Origin: Syntrophomonas sp.
GTDB lineage: Bacteria; Bacillota; Syntrophomonadia; Syntrophomonadales; Syntrophomonadaceae
Reading direction: 5' to 3'
NCBI GenBank assembly: GCA_016841245.1
Contig: JAENZN010000007.1
Coordinates: 95,587-159,586, forward strand
DNA length: 64,000 bases
The notes beneath the pieces were generated by a model. The model saw nothing but the letters and a program-made list of their open reading frames with translations, was not told where the DNA came from and made no database searches. The first letter of the stretch is position 1; the number at the start of each line of letters is the position of its first letter. A program made the translations under genes and the position numbers. Below, one piece after another: positions 17,005 to 25,435 of the stretch.

Positions 17005-18366
17005 GTGGATTTATTTGCTAATTTGATCAGTACCATCAATAGCTTTGTCTGGGGCCCCTGGATGCTGGTGTTTTTGGTAGGTACAGGTGTATTCCTAACC
17101 TTAAGGTTGGGGTTCTGGCAGTTTCAGAGTTTGGGTTATGGCCTCAAACTTGCTTTCACTAAATCGCAGGACGAAGAGTCAGAAGGAGATATTTCTCACT
17201 TTCAAGCCTTGATGACCGCTCTTGCAGCAACTATTGGAACTGGTAACATTGTGGGTGTTGCAACAGCTGTTATCCTGGGAGGTCCGGGAGCTGTATTCTG
17301 GATGTGGATCACAGCTATATTCGGAATGGCTACCAAATATGGAGAAGCAGTACTGGCAGTTAAATATCGTATTATAGATGAAAATGGCAATATGGCCGGG
17401 GGTCCAATGTATTACATTGAAAAGGGTCTGGGCTGGAAATGGCTGGCCTGGATATTCGCCCTGTTTGGGGCAGTAGCGGCTTTCGGTATCGGCAACCTGG
17501 TACAAACCAATGCCGTAGCAGGTGCAGTTAGTTCGACTTTTGGAGTAAGTCCATATATTACCGGCATCATCCTGGCTGCTTTAACAGGAATAGTTGTCCT
17601 GGGTGGAGTTAAGAGTATAGGAAAAGCTACCGGGGTTGTAGTTCCTTTCATGGCGGTATTCTATATACTGGCCGGCTTATATATAATAATAGCTAATATT
17701 ACCCTGGTACCGCATGCTTTTGGGGTAATAATCACCCAGGCCTTTACAGCTCAGGCCGGCTTTGGAGCTTTGATTGGAACCACCATAAGATTTGGAGTGG
17801 CCAGAGGAGTTTTCTCCAACGAAGCAGGTCTGGGTTCTGCACCTATAGCTGCAGCTGCTGCCAAAACTGACCACCCCTGTCGGCAGGGTGTGGTATCTAT
17901 GACCGGTACTTTTCTTGATACCATAGTTGTATGTTCTATTACCGGGCTGGCTCTGGTAATGTCGGGCTTGTATGTGGGAGCAGATACTTCCGTAGCTGCC
18001 TCTCTAACCGGAAATGCCTTCGGATTTTTCCTGCCTGGATTCGGAAGTACTCTGGTTACCGTAGCATTGATATTCTTTGCATATTCTACAGTATTGGGCT
18101 GGTCTTACTATGGAGAAAAATGTTTTTATTACCTGGTAGGATATAAAGGCTTGATTCCTTACCGGGTCATATTCTGCATCTGTACATTCCTCGGTGCGAT
18201 CACCAAAATAAGCATAGTATGGGATATTGCGGATACCTTCAATGGGGCTATGGCCATACCTAATTTGATTGCGCTCTTGGCTTTATCATCAGTTATCGTG
18301 GCTGAAACCCAGGATTTCAAAAAAATCCGGGAAACCGAGAAAAAGAATGAAAAATCCGCTGCCTGA
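17005..18366 (+). CDS. sodium:alanine symporter (AGCS family)
   Basis: The transporter has 453 residues from GTG 17005; a TTG at 16999 is also in frame, but AGGAGG ends only 3 bases before it, whereas the GTG has normal spacing. Family hallmarks are visible: the N-terminal WGPWMLVFLVGTGVFLTLRLG, the GTGNIVGVATAVILGGPGAVFWMW segment, the KYGEAVLAVKYR loop with GGPMYYIEKGLG after it, and the NEAGLGSAPIAAAAAKT region. About 10 to 11 membrane helices are expected. It imports alanine or glycine with sodium. It stands alone, bounded by a terminator. In an anaerobe this supplies amino acids for fermentation or wall synthesis; murI and MltG-type genes elsewhere in the window are not obviously linked. 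Confidence 0.93.
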   Translation: MDLFANLISTINSFVWGPWMLVFLVGTGVFLTLRLGFWQFQSLGYGLKLAFTKSQDEESEGDISHFQALMTALAATIGTGNIVGVATAVILGGPGAVFWMWITAIFGMATKYGEAVLAVKYRIIDENGNMAGGPMYYIEKGLGWKWLAWIFALFGAVAAFGIGNLVQTNAVAGAVSSTFGVSPYITGIILAALTGIVVLGGVKSIGKATGVVVPFMAVFYILAGLYIIIANITLVPHAFGVIITQAFTAQAGFGALIGTTIRFGVARGVFSNEAGLGSAPIAAAAAKTDHPCRQGVVSMTGTFLDTIVVCSITGLALVMSGLYVGADTSVAASLTGNAFGFFLPGFGSTLVTVALIFFAYSTVLGWSYYGEKCFYYLVGYKGLIPYRVIFCICTFLGAITKISIVWDIADTFNGAMAIPNLIALLALSSVIVAETQDFKKIRETEKKNEKSAA

Positions 18367-18401
18367 TTCGATGCAGCGGGGTTAAACTAAACAGATCGAT
18401 T

Positions 18402-18439
18402 AAAAGCCCCTGACAGGATTATCCCGTCAGGGGCTTTTT
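18402..18439 (+). terminator. terminator of the symporter gene (bidirectional)
   Basis: AAAAGCCCCTGAC (18402-18414) pairs with GTCAGGGGCTTTT starting at 18426, followed by more T. It lies between the converging symporter and clpB genes and can serve both strands. Confidence 0.9.
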
Positions 18440-18513
18440 GTCATTGGTCTGTCAGCTTGCTGATTTTCATCGACAAGCTGCAGCGGATACCTGCACCTTT
18501 TTATTTTTGACCC

Positions 18514-21114
18514 TTACTCATTTCGCTCTACTTCTATAACTACCCCATTATTATCAGCGCTGATATTCACCCGGTCATCGGGTCCAATCTCACCGGCAAT
18601 GATTTTCCTCGATAATGCTGTCTCGACTTCCTGTTGGATAAATCGTTTCAATGGTCTGGCACCGTAAGCCGGGTCATAACCCCTTCGGGCTAAATAGTCC
18701 AGAGCATTTTCGTCCCAGGTCAGCAAACCTCGTACCGTCTGACGAAAACGAAGAGCCAGATTTTTAAGCAGCATACCTGCAATTTTTTCAATCTGTTCTT
18801 TTTCCAGGGCATGGAATACGATAGTTTCGTCAATCCGGTTGAGGAATTCAGGCCTGAAATTCATCTTCAACAAGCCCAGAACCCGCTCTTTCATCTCTTC
18901 ATAATTACCGCCTTGTTCCTGGTAATTCAGGATTTCCTGACTGCCAATGTTCGAAGTCATGATAATTATGGTGTTTCTAAAATCGACCCTTCTTCCCTTG
19001 CCATCGGTTAATCTGCCATCATCCAGTATCTGCAGAAGTATATTAAAAACATCATAATGAGCTTTTTCGATTTCATCGAAAAGTACAACCGAGTAAGGTT
19101 TACGGCGTACAGCTTCCGTCAATTGTCCTCCTTCTTCATAACCTACATATCCGGGAGGAGCTCCTACCAGTCGAGATACACTGTGTTTTTCCATATATTC
19201 TGACATATCCAAACGAATGATGCTCTTTTCATCATCAAACAAAGCTTCGGCCAGCGCTTTACTAAGTTCAGTCTTTCCTACCCCGGTAGGTCCCAGGAAT
19301 ATGAAACTTCCCACCGGACGGTTGGGGTCTTTCAGTCCGCTGCGGGAACGCAGTACTGCGTCAGCCACAGCTGTTACCGCCTCTTGCTGACCGATAACTC
19401 GCTCATGGAGTATGTCATCCAGGTGCATAAGCTTTTCCTTTTCCCCTTCCAATAACCTGCTCACCTGTATGCCGGTCCAGCGGCTGACCACCCGGGCAAT
19501 ATCTTCTTCATCCACCTCTTCTTTCAATAAGCTGCTACCCTGCTTATTCAGCATTTGGTCCTCTTCTTCTCTCAATTTGCGTTCCAGCTCATTTAGTTTT
19601 CCATATTTAAGTTCAGCAATCCGATTCAAATCATATTCTCGCTCGGCTTTCTCGATCTCGGTACGGCATTCATCCATTTCCCTCTTGATATCGCGGACTC
19701 TGGAAATAGCAGCTTTTTCATTCTCCCACTGTCCCTGCATCACATCTGATTCGCTTCTCAAATCCTGCAGTTCTTTTAAAATATTATTATGTCTTTCCTT
19801 GGAGGCATTATCCTTTTCTTTTTCCAGAGCAGCGGCTTCTATCTCCAGCTGCATGATACGGCGGGTTATTTCGTCCAGTTCTGACGGCATACTGTCTATC
19901 TCAGTACGCAGCTTGGCCGCCGATTCGTCCATCAAATCAATAGCCTTATCAGGCAAAAAGCGGTCCGATATATAACGATCTGAAAGTACTGCAGCTGCTA
20001 CCAGTGCTGAATCCTGTATCCGTACCCCATGATGCACTTCATAGCGTTCTTTAAGACCCCTTAGAATGGATATGGTATCTTCGACCGAGGGTGGATTAAC
20101 CATAACCGGCTGAAAACGCCTTTCCAGGGCGGCATCCTTTTCAATATGCTTACGATATTCATCCAGAGTAGTAGCTCCTATAGCCCGCAGCTCTCCCCGG
20201 GCCAGCATCGGTTTCAATAGATTACTGGCATCCATGGCTCCCTCGGCTGCTCCCGCACCTATAACGGTGTGCAGTTCATCGATAAACAGGATTATTTGTC
20301 CACTGGATTGTTCAACTTCTTTCAGAACTGCTTTTAATCTCTCTTCGAACTCACCCCGATATTTGGCTCCTGCTACCAGAGATCCCATATCCAATGATAT
20401 AAGCTGCTTGCCTTTCAGTCCCTCGGGTACATCGCCGGTTACAATTCTGCGGGCCAGGCCTTCTACGATGGCGGTTTTTCCGACCCCGGGTTCCCCGATC
20501 AATACCGGGTTGTTCTTGGTGCGGCGGGATAATATTTCCATTACCCGGCGTATTTCTTCATCCCGCCCGATTACCGGATCTAGTTTACCTTCTCGGGCTA
20601 AGCTGGTTAAATCTCGTCCATATTTCTGCAGAGCTTCATAGCTCTCCTCCGGGTTATCACTGGTCACCCTCTGAGAACCGCGCACTCGTTTTAATGACGA
20701 CAAGAGTACTTCCCGGGATAATCCTACCTGCGCCAATAGGGCTTTTAAATCGTTTTCCCCTTCTGCTATCAGACCCAGGATAATATGTTCCACACTTATA
20801 TAATCATCTTTTAAATCTGCAGCTTCTTTTTCCGCCTGACCCAACACTCTGGCCAGGGCCGAGCTCATATAAACCTGGCTTTCATAACCATGTACCGAGG
20901 GCACTTTATCCAGCAACTGGGTAAGACGCTGCTCAAAGTCAGCCGTATTTATGCCGGCTTGTTCCAGAAGTCTAGGAGTAATGCCATCTTCCTGCTTCAG
21001 CAGTACCGCCATCAGGTGTTTTCCGCTGACTTCCTGCTGGTGCCTCTCGGCTGCTAACTGCTGGGCAGAAGCCAGGGCCTGCCTTGATTTTTGAGTTAAT
21101 TTTTCAGGATTCAT
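18514..21114 (-). CDS. clpB: ATP-dependent disaggregase ClpB
   Basis: The protein has 866 residues, the usual ClpB length. Order: two-part N-domain (1-145), AAA-1 with Walker [12 protein letters not shown] and Walker [13 protein letters not shown], the long coiled-coil middle domain (about 405-525) that distinguishes ClpB from ClpC and ClpA, AAA-2 with [19 protein letters not shown] and [11 protein letters not shown], and the C-terminal domain with GARPLKR. It has no IGF-type ClpP loop that I can see. It works as a hexamer that, with DnaK and DnaJ, pulls polypeptides out of aggregates. Its ATG directly follows the stop of the cbpM-like gene (TAAATG), so it is the last gene of the dnaK operon. 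Putting the disaggregase in one operon with its DnaK partner is functionally sensible and less usual in Firmicutes. Confidence 0.97.
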   Translation of the reverse strand: MNPEKLTQKSRQALASAQQLAAERHQQEVSGKHLMAVLLKQEDGITPRLLEQAGINTADFEQRLTQLLDKVPSVHGYESQVYMSSALARVLGQAEKEAADLKDDYISVEHIILGLIAEGENDLKALLAQVGLSREVLLSSLKRVRGSQRVTSDNPEESYEALQKYGRDLTSLAREGKLDPVIGRDEEIRRVMEILSRRTKNNPVLIGEPGVGKTAIVEGLARRIVTGDVPEGLKGKQLISLDMGSLVAGAKYRGEFEERLKAVLKEVEQSSGQIILFIDELHTVIGAGAAEGAMDASNLLKPMLARGELRAIGATTLDEYRKHIEKDAALERRFQPVMVNPPSVEDTISILRGLKERYEVHHGVRIQDSALVAAAVLSDRYISDRFLPDKAIDLMDESAAKLRTEIDSMPSELDEITRRIMQLEIEAAALEKEKDNASKERHNNILKELQDLRSESDVMQGQWENEKAAISRVRDIKREMDECRTEIEKAEREYDLNRIAELKYGKLNELERKLREEEDQMLNKQGSSLLKEEVDEEDIARVVSRWTGIQVSRLLEGEKEKLMHLDDILHERVIGQQEAVTAVADAVLRSRSGLKDPNRPVGSFIFLGPTGVGKTELSKALAEALFDDEKSIIRLDMSEYMEKHSVSRLVGAPPGYVGYEEGGQLTEAVRRKPYSVVLFDEIEKAHYDVFNILLQILDDGRLTDGKGRRVDFRNTIIIMTSNIGSQEILNYQEQGGNYEEMKERVLGLLKMNFRPEFLNRIDETIVFHALEKEQIEKIAGMLLKNLALRFRQTVRGLLTWDENALDYLARRGYDPAYGARPLKRFIQQEVETALSRKIIAGEIGPDDRVNISADNNGVVIEVERNE

Positions 21115-21396
21115 TTATCTCACCTCTCTTTTTAAACGCTCGATCTCCTCTTCCAGCTCTTCTATTCTCTGCAGCAAATCGACAATAACCGCTGCTCCGT
21201 TAAAATTGACCCCCAGAAATTCTTTCAGACGCAGCATTTTGTACAAGCGCCGGCTGTCCTGAGACTCAATATAATTATCTTTGATATCTACTATCCCCAA
21301 TTCCTCAAGCATATCCAGGAAGTCCGGATGGATATCCAGCTCGGAAATCGGGAGTTTATCATGAGCGGTATGGTAATATATCCTTAACATCCTCAT
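21115..21396 (-). CDS. CbpM/MerR-like chaperone modulator
   Basis: This 93-residue protein looks like the CbpM or HspR-related MerR-type family: MRIYYH-like start, then HPDFLDMLEELGIVDI, ESQDSRRLYKMLRLKEFLGVNFNGAAVIVDLL, and a C-terminal coiled coil (RIEELEEEIERLKREV). In proteobacteria CbpM binds the J-domain of CbpA and inhibits it; the actinobacterial relative HspR is a DNA-binding repressor of dnaK. Position between dnaJ and clpB fits either a J-protein modulator or an autoregulator. I favour the modulator, since a clear HTH recognition helix is not obvious and the operon promoter carries a CtsR-type box instead. Confidence 0.75.
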   Translation of the reverse strand: MRMLRIYYHTAHDKLPISELDIHPDFLDMLEELGIVDIKDNYIESQDSRRLYKMLRLKEFLGVNFNGAAVIVDLLQRIEELEEEIERLKREVR

Positions 21397-21406
21397 ATCT
21401 ATACCC

Positions 21407-22408
21407 CTACTTCCTTCGCAAGTCCTTTAAACTGGCATATAACTGCTTTTCCTCTTCCGTGAGATCCTGCGGTATATCGATCTTCACTACTAGATAGTGA
21501 TCCCCGCGTCCGCCTCCCTTTTTAGGCATTCCTTTTCCTTTGAGGCGCATCTTTCGTCCACTGTGACTTCCCGGGGGAATAGTAACATTTACATTGCCAT
21601 CAATGGTAGCTGCACTGATTTTGTCACCTATCACAGCCTGTTCGGGCATTACCACAACTTCCGATTCCAGATCACTCCCTTTGACAGTAAATATCGGATG
21701 CGGACTGATGCGCACTTTCAAGTGCAGGTCACCCCTGGTTCCTCCTGCATAACCCTCTCCCCCTTGATTCTTGAGCCGAATAATACTACCTTCACTCACC
21801 CCGGGGGGAATTTTTACTTCCAGGTTTTTCCTCTCAGGTATGCTGCCTGTGCCACCACACCGGCTGCAGAATCCGCGATCTACAATTCCACGTCCCTGGC
21901 ATGCTGAGCAGGCTTTACTGGAGGTAAGACTCAGGGAGCGAGTACCGCCATGATAAGCCTCTTCCAGAGTAACTTCGATTTCGCTTTCTATATCCTGCCC
22001 CCGCATAGGTCTGCTATTATACCCTCCCATATCCGGTCCGGCTGTCCTTCTGCCACCGGTACCAAAAAGAGTTTCAAAGAAATCACTAAATCCACCCATG
22101 TCGCCATCACCGGCACTGTAATAACGAACTCCCTCCCCCCAATCAGGCGGGGGGGTGAAGTTATCGCCATTACGCCAATTTTTCCCCAGGCGATCATATT
22201 TCTCCCGGTTTTCCGGGTTGCTCAGTACCTCATAAGCTTCATTGATTTGTTTAAATTTCTCTTCTGCTTCGTCCTTTTTTTTCTTCCCCGTATGAAGGTC
22301 CGGGTGCCATTTGCGAGCCAGTTTTCTATAAGCTGCTTTTATATCTTTGGCCTCGGCATCTCTCCCCACACCCAGAACCTCATAGTAATCCTGATATTGT
22401 ACTGCCAT
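21407..22408 (-). CDS. DnaJ/CbpA-type co-chaperone with a reduced zinc-binding region
   Basis: The product has 333 residues. The J-domain (residues 6-75) has the HPD motif in [10 protein letters not shown]; a Gly/Phe/Asp-rich linker follows (about 85-135), then beta-barrel client-binding domains typical of class I and II J-proteins. The zinc region holds only two CxxCxGxG-type motifs (CSACQGRG and CSRCGGTG), half of the four in standard DnaJ. It would deliver unfolded clients to the adjacent DnaK and stimulate its ATPase. This intermediate form, together with a following CbpM-like gene, suggests a CbpA-like second system rather than the main housekeeping dnaJ, which is usually next to hrcA-grpE-dnaK. 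Confidence 0.9.
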   Translation of the reverse strand: MAVQYQDYYEVLGVGRDAEAKDIKAAYRKLARKWHPDLHTGKKKKDEAEEKFKQINEAYEVLSNPENREKYDRLGKNWRNGDNFTPPPDWGEGVRYYSAGDGDMGGFSDFFETLFGTGGRRTAGPDMGGYNSRPMRGQDIESEIEVTLEEAYHGGTRSLSLTSSKACSACQGRGIVDRGFCSRCGGTGSIPERKNLEVKIPPGVSEGSIIRLKNQGGEGYAGGTRGDLHLKVRISPHPIFTVKGSDLESEVVVMPEQAVIGDKISAATIDGNVNVTIPPGSHSGRKMRLKGKGMPKKGGGRGDHYLVVKIDIPQDLTEEEKQLYASLKDLRRK

Positions 22409-22437
22409 GTTAAACAGCCTCCGTTATTATTTATCTT

Positions 22438-24300
22438 TTAGTTTTCCTCATACTCAGCATCTATTACCTCGTCTCCCTGCTCACTGCCCTGGTTTGCAGT
22501 CGATTCGGTTTTTCCCTTCTGGTATAAAACTTGTGCTGCTGTCTCCATATCGGAGATAAGCTGATCGATTCTATCTGCGGAAGCCTTTTCTTTTATAGCT
22601 TCTTTAAGTTCTTCCAGTGCTTTTTCCACTTTTGCCTTTTCCCCGGCTGGCAGACCGGCATCGTTTTCCTTCAACTGCCTTTCTACCCGATAAACTGCCG
22701 TATCGGCTGCATTCAATTTTTCACTTTGCTCCCTTTTTCTGCGGTCTTCTTCCTGGAATTTCTCGGCGTCTTTGACCATACGATCGATTTGAGCTTCATC
22801 CAGGTTGGATGAACCGCTGATAGTAACCGTCTGTTCCTTGCCGCTGCTTTGGTCTTTGGCACTCACCTTTAAGATACCATTGGCATCTATATCAAAAGTT
22901 ACTTCTATCTGGGGCAAACCCCGGGCGGCCAGAGGGATACCCTCCAGTTTAAACTGGCCCAGAGTACGATTGTCCACTGCCATTTCGCGTTCCCCTTGAA
23001 GCACATGTATATCCACCGCCGGCTGGTTATCCTCTGCCGTTGAGAATACTTCGCTTCGTCTTACTGGTATAGTAGTATTTCTCTCGATGATCCTGGTCAT
23101 AATCCCTCCCATAGTTTCTACCCCCAGGGATAAGGGAGTGACATCCAACAAAACTACATTTTTTACTTCTCCGGCCAGTACCCCGGCCTGTATAGCTGCG
23201 CCAACAGCAACTACTTCATCCGGATTAACTCCCATGTTAGGTTTTTTGCCGGTTATCTCCTCGACCACTTTTTGTACACCTGGAATACGGGTAGAACCTC
23301 CAACCAGGATTACTTCTTCTATGTCTACGGCGGTAAGCCCGGCATCTTTAATAGCATTTTCAACCGGCTCCCGCAGACGTTCTAAAAGATCATGTATTAA
23401 GTCTTCAAATTTAGCCCGGGTCAATTTCATATCCAGGTGCTGCGGGCCGCTGGCATCTGCGGTAATAAAGGGCAGACTGATATGGGTTTCCATCATACTG
23501 GAAAGCTCCATTTTAGCTTTTTCTGCGGCTTCAGTAAGACGCTGCAAAGCCTGTTTATCTTTCCTTAAATCAATACCAAAGTCCTTTTTAAACTCTTCCG
23601 ACATCCAATTAACGATGGCTTTATCAAAATTATCGCCTCCCAGATGGGTATCACCACTGGTCGACTTGACTTCAAATACCCCATCCCCGACTTCCAGTAT
23701 GGAGACATCGAAAGTACCTCCCCCCAGGTCAAATACCAGTATGGTCTCATTCTTCTTCTTATCCAGACCATAGGCCAGAGAAGCTGCGGTAGGTTCATTA
23801 ATTATACGCAGTACATTTAATCCTGCAATTTTTCCGGCGTCTTTAGTAGCCTGTCGCTGGGCATCATTAAAATAAGCAGGTACGGTAATAACTGCATCAC
23901 TTATCTTTTCTCCCAGATATTGAGAGGCATCTTCAACTAGTTTCTGCAGAACCATAGCAGATATCTCTTCCGGCGAATATAATTTTTCATCTACCTTAAA
24001 ACGTACCGAATCATCCTTACCTTTGGCAATGGTGTAAGGTACTAATTCTCTTTCATTTTCCGTTTCCGAGTAGCGGCGGCCGATAAACCTTTTAACCGAG
24101 TAAAAAGTCTTCTCGGGATTTAAAGCTCCCTGCCGCTTGGCTACCTGTCCTACCAGTCTTTCATTAGCAGATTTAAATGCAACAACCGAAGGGGTAGTTC
24201 TTGCTCCTTCGGCGTTCACTATTACGGTGGGGTTGCCACCTTCTATTATTGCTACAACTGAATTAGTTGTACCCAGGTCAATTCCAACAGCTTTCGGCAT
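22438..24300 (-). CDS. dnaK: Hsp70 chaperone DnaK
   Basis: The protein has 620 residues from ATG 24300, chosen because GGAGGT lies 7 bases upstream and the protein then begins [17 protein letters not shown] as usual; the open frame extends 16 codons further without a site. Hsp70 signatures are present: IDLGTTNS, the [16 protein letters not shown] segment ([15 protein letters not shown]) and [15 protein letters not shown]. The substrate domain follows, and the tail ends [14 protein letters not shown], close to the standard DnaK end. It is the first gene of dnaK-dnaJ-cbpM-clpB. hrcA and grpE are not here, so GrpE must come from another locus, and a second dnaK may exist. Confidence 0.97.
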   Translation of the reverse strand: MPKAVGIDLGTTNSVVAIIEGGNPTVIVNAEGARTTPSVVAFKSANERLVGQVAKRQGALNPEKTFYSVKRFIGRRYSETENERELVPYTIAKGKDDSVRFKVDEKLYSPEEISAMVLQKLVEDASQYLGEKISDAVITVPAYFNDAQRQATKDAGKIAGLNVLRIINEPTAASLAYGLDKKKNETILVFDLGGGTFDVSILEVGDGVFEVKSTSGDTHLGGDNFDKAIVNWMSEEFKKDFGIDLRKDKQALQRLTEAAEKAKMELSSMMETHISLPFITADASGPQHLDMKLTRAKFEDLIHDLLERLREPVENAIKDAGLTAVDIEEVILVGGSTRIPGVQKVVEEITGKKPNMGVNPDEVVAVGAAIQAGVLAGEVKNVVLLDVTPLSLGVETMGGIMTRIIERNTTIPVRRSEVFSTAEDNQPAVDIHVLQGEREMAVDNRTLGQFKLEGIPLAARGLPQIEVTFDIDANGILKVSAKDQSSGKEQTVTISGSSNLDEAQIDRMVKDAEKFQEEDRRKREQSEKLNAADTAVYRVERQLKENDAGLPAGEKAKVEKALEELKEAIKEKASADRIDQLISDMETAAQVLYQKGKTESTANQGSEQGDEVIDAEYEEN

Positions 24301-24434
24301 ATTGTCAACCTCCTTTTTCCCAATTGTCAATAATTGCCTAATAATCAAACTCCTTAAAATGGTTTTTTTATTAACTATGCCAATATCCTTATATAATCAT
24401 GCATGAGCCTATCTTATTGGATATCTTAAGTTAA

Positions 24435-24463
24435 ATTATAATAGCACTTTGTATAATAGTCAA
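24435..24463 (-). promoter_or_regulatory. sigma-A-type promoter of the dnaK operon
   Basis: On the minus strand TTGACT (24463-24458) and a perfect TATAAT (24440-24435) are 17 bases apart. The -10 lies 135 bases before the dnaK start, leaving a leader of roughly 125 bases. It is the best promoter match I saw in the window. Confidence 0.8.
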
Positions 24464-24474
24464 TAATAGTCAAG
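24458..24474 (+). promoter_or_regulatory. CtsR-like operator overlapping the dnaK promoter -35
   Basis: AGTCAAT-AAT-AGTCAAG matches the CtsR heptad direct repeat (A/G GTCAAA, 3-base NAN spacer, A/G GTCAAA) except for the last base of each heptad. One heptad is exactly the -35 element. CtsR represses clp and chaperone genes in Firmicutes; binding here would block RNA polymerase. No CIRCE element for HrcA is visible upstream of dnaK. Confidence 0.55.
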
Positions 24475-24549
24475 AAATTTTTATTATTATTTTGCCTTCC
24501 CTTTTGCGGCACTAAGTAAAACTTTTTGCTTAAGGTCAAAGCGGTGCAA

Positions 24550-24787
24550 GGCACTAACTTACTAGCTCAACTCTCGCACTTACCCCACTGGTGAGTTTTA
24601 TGCTTTGTTTTAGCAAGGAGGGTAAGGCGGTTACAGGGGGTAAACAACTTGCCATAACCAGGTATTACGTATGAAGACCATATTTCTACATTGTTTAAAA
24701 TAAGACCGGCCGACGGCGGGACAAAGTATAAAGCTCACCACGCCGAAGCTGTTACCATCTGTGAAAGTTGAGTTAGTACCTGGCGCC
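24550..24787. repeat. degenerate element with imperfect inverted ends
   Basis: The left end begins GGCACTAACTTACTAGCTC and the right end, read on the other strand, begins GGCGCCAGGTACTAACTC; both share ACTAA and CTCAACT blocks. GGCACTAACTTACTA also opens the palindrome at the right edge of the window. It lies between the dnaK promoter and the toxin-like gene. The match is too imperfect for certainty. Confidence 0.3.
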
Positions 24788-24876
24788 GAAGTTCAGTATC
24801 TACAATAGTAACTTTGAGTTTTAGTTTTTAGGTAAAAATAGTAAATATTTTCCACATTATGATAAAATAAGTCTTG

Positions 24877-25074
24877 GGAGTTACTGCTTGGCGGTTGGTC
24901 ACTTCCCGGAAGGGAGGTGATGCCTATGATTACATATGGAGAGTTGTTTCAATTCTGCCTGGTAGTCTTAGGGGTTATTTCTCTGTGTCTGTTGCATAGA
25001 AAGTAACCAGGCCGCCCGTGAGAGCGGCCTAAAACCCTTTAAGGACTAACCGCCGTCACAAAAGCGGTAACTCC
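24877..25074 (+). other. toxin-antitoxin-like locus bounded by complementary arms
   Basis: GGAGTTACTGCTT and GGCGGTTGGTC (24877-24900) are complementary, allowing G-U pairs, to 25043-25074 (GGACTAACCGCC...AAGCGGTAACTCC), so a transcript could pair its two ends over about 24 base pairs. Inside are a ribosome-binding-site hairpin (CACTTCCC-GGAA-GGGAGGTG, 24900-24919), the 26-codon ORF and a GC-rich hairpin (25009-25030). An AT-rich promoter-like region lies just upstream. The structure fits a type I toxin mRNA or a small mobile unit. An antisense RNA gene could not be located. Confidence 0.5.
24926..25006 (+). CDS. putative holin-like (type I) toxin
   Basis: The 26-residue peptide MITYGELFQFCLVVLGVISL plus a basic tail (CLLHRK) has the look of the small holin-like toxin family: an acidic or polar start, one membrane helix and a positively charged end. 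Start at ATG 24926, 8 bases after GGGAGG; an ATG at 24920 is too close to the site. The ribosome binding site lies in the 3' arm of an 8-base-pair stem with a GGAA loop, which should hold translation down. Overexpressed members of this family damage membranes. It is short enough that automated annotation often misses it. Family membership is by resemblance only. Confidence 0.6.
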   Translation: MITYGELFQFCLVVLGVISLCLLHRK

Positions 25075-25194
25075 TTTTATATTTATATAATAGCATCACG
25101 GAATATATACGTCAAATAAGACAGGATGACCCTTTATATCCAATACGGGTCGGTTATTGCCATCATTTTGAATGCCTATCTCTTTACCGTTAAC

Positions 25195-25435
25195 AAAGGT
25201 CAGGGGACACACCAGGTCGAGACTACAGAGTTTTCTGAGTGGATCTCGTGGATGTTAGGCAGTGAGTATGAAGGTCTTAGGCTAAGGAACGGGGACACAC
25301 CTGCTTGGTATTTTGGAGTATGTTGGTTAACTTGCGTCAATATTCGGAATAGGGCTGGAGGTCTCAGGCTAAGGAAAGGGGACACACCTGCTTAGGGCTC
25401 CCAGTAATGCAGGAATGTCCCCATTATAAGATATC
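25195..25435. repeat. cluster of GGGGACACACC repeat units
   Basis: Three copies of the motif GGGGACACACC occur (near 25203, 25291 and 25378), spaced about 87 bases apart, with GAATGTCCCC closing the cluster. The stretch 25311-25390 is almost identical to the reverse complement of 39037-39112. The 89-codon frame crossing it is a by-product of the repeats. No transposase is linked. This is likely an intergenic REP-like element. Confidence 0.75.

Noticed and set aside
19412..19975. 187-codon plus-strand frame inside clpB
   Set aside because: It is antisense to the ClpB coiled-coil region and is Ser-rich as expected from its Glu/Lys-rich codons read backwards.
23087..23773. 228-codon plus-strand frame inside dnaK
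   Set aside because: It is the antisense of a strongly conserved DnaK sequence; it has no ribosome binding site and Ser/Pro/Thr-rich composition typical of shadows.
25126..25395. 89-codon plus-strand frame in the repeat cluster
   Set aside because: Its peptide contains internal repeats (LRKGDTPA) caused by the DNA repeat units; no ribosome binding site.
24877..25435. CRISPR array
   Set aside because: The repeats near here are about 87 bases apart with conserved, not unique, intervening sequence; no cas genes are present in the window.
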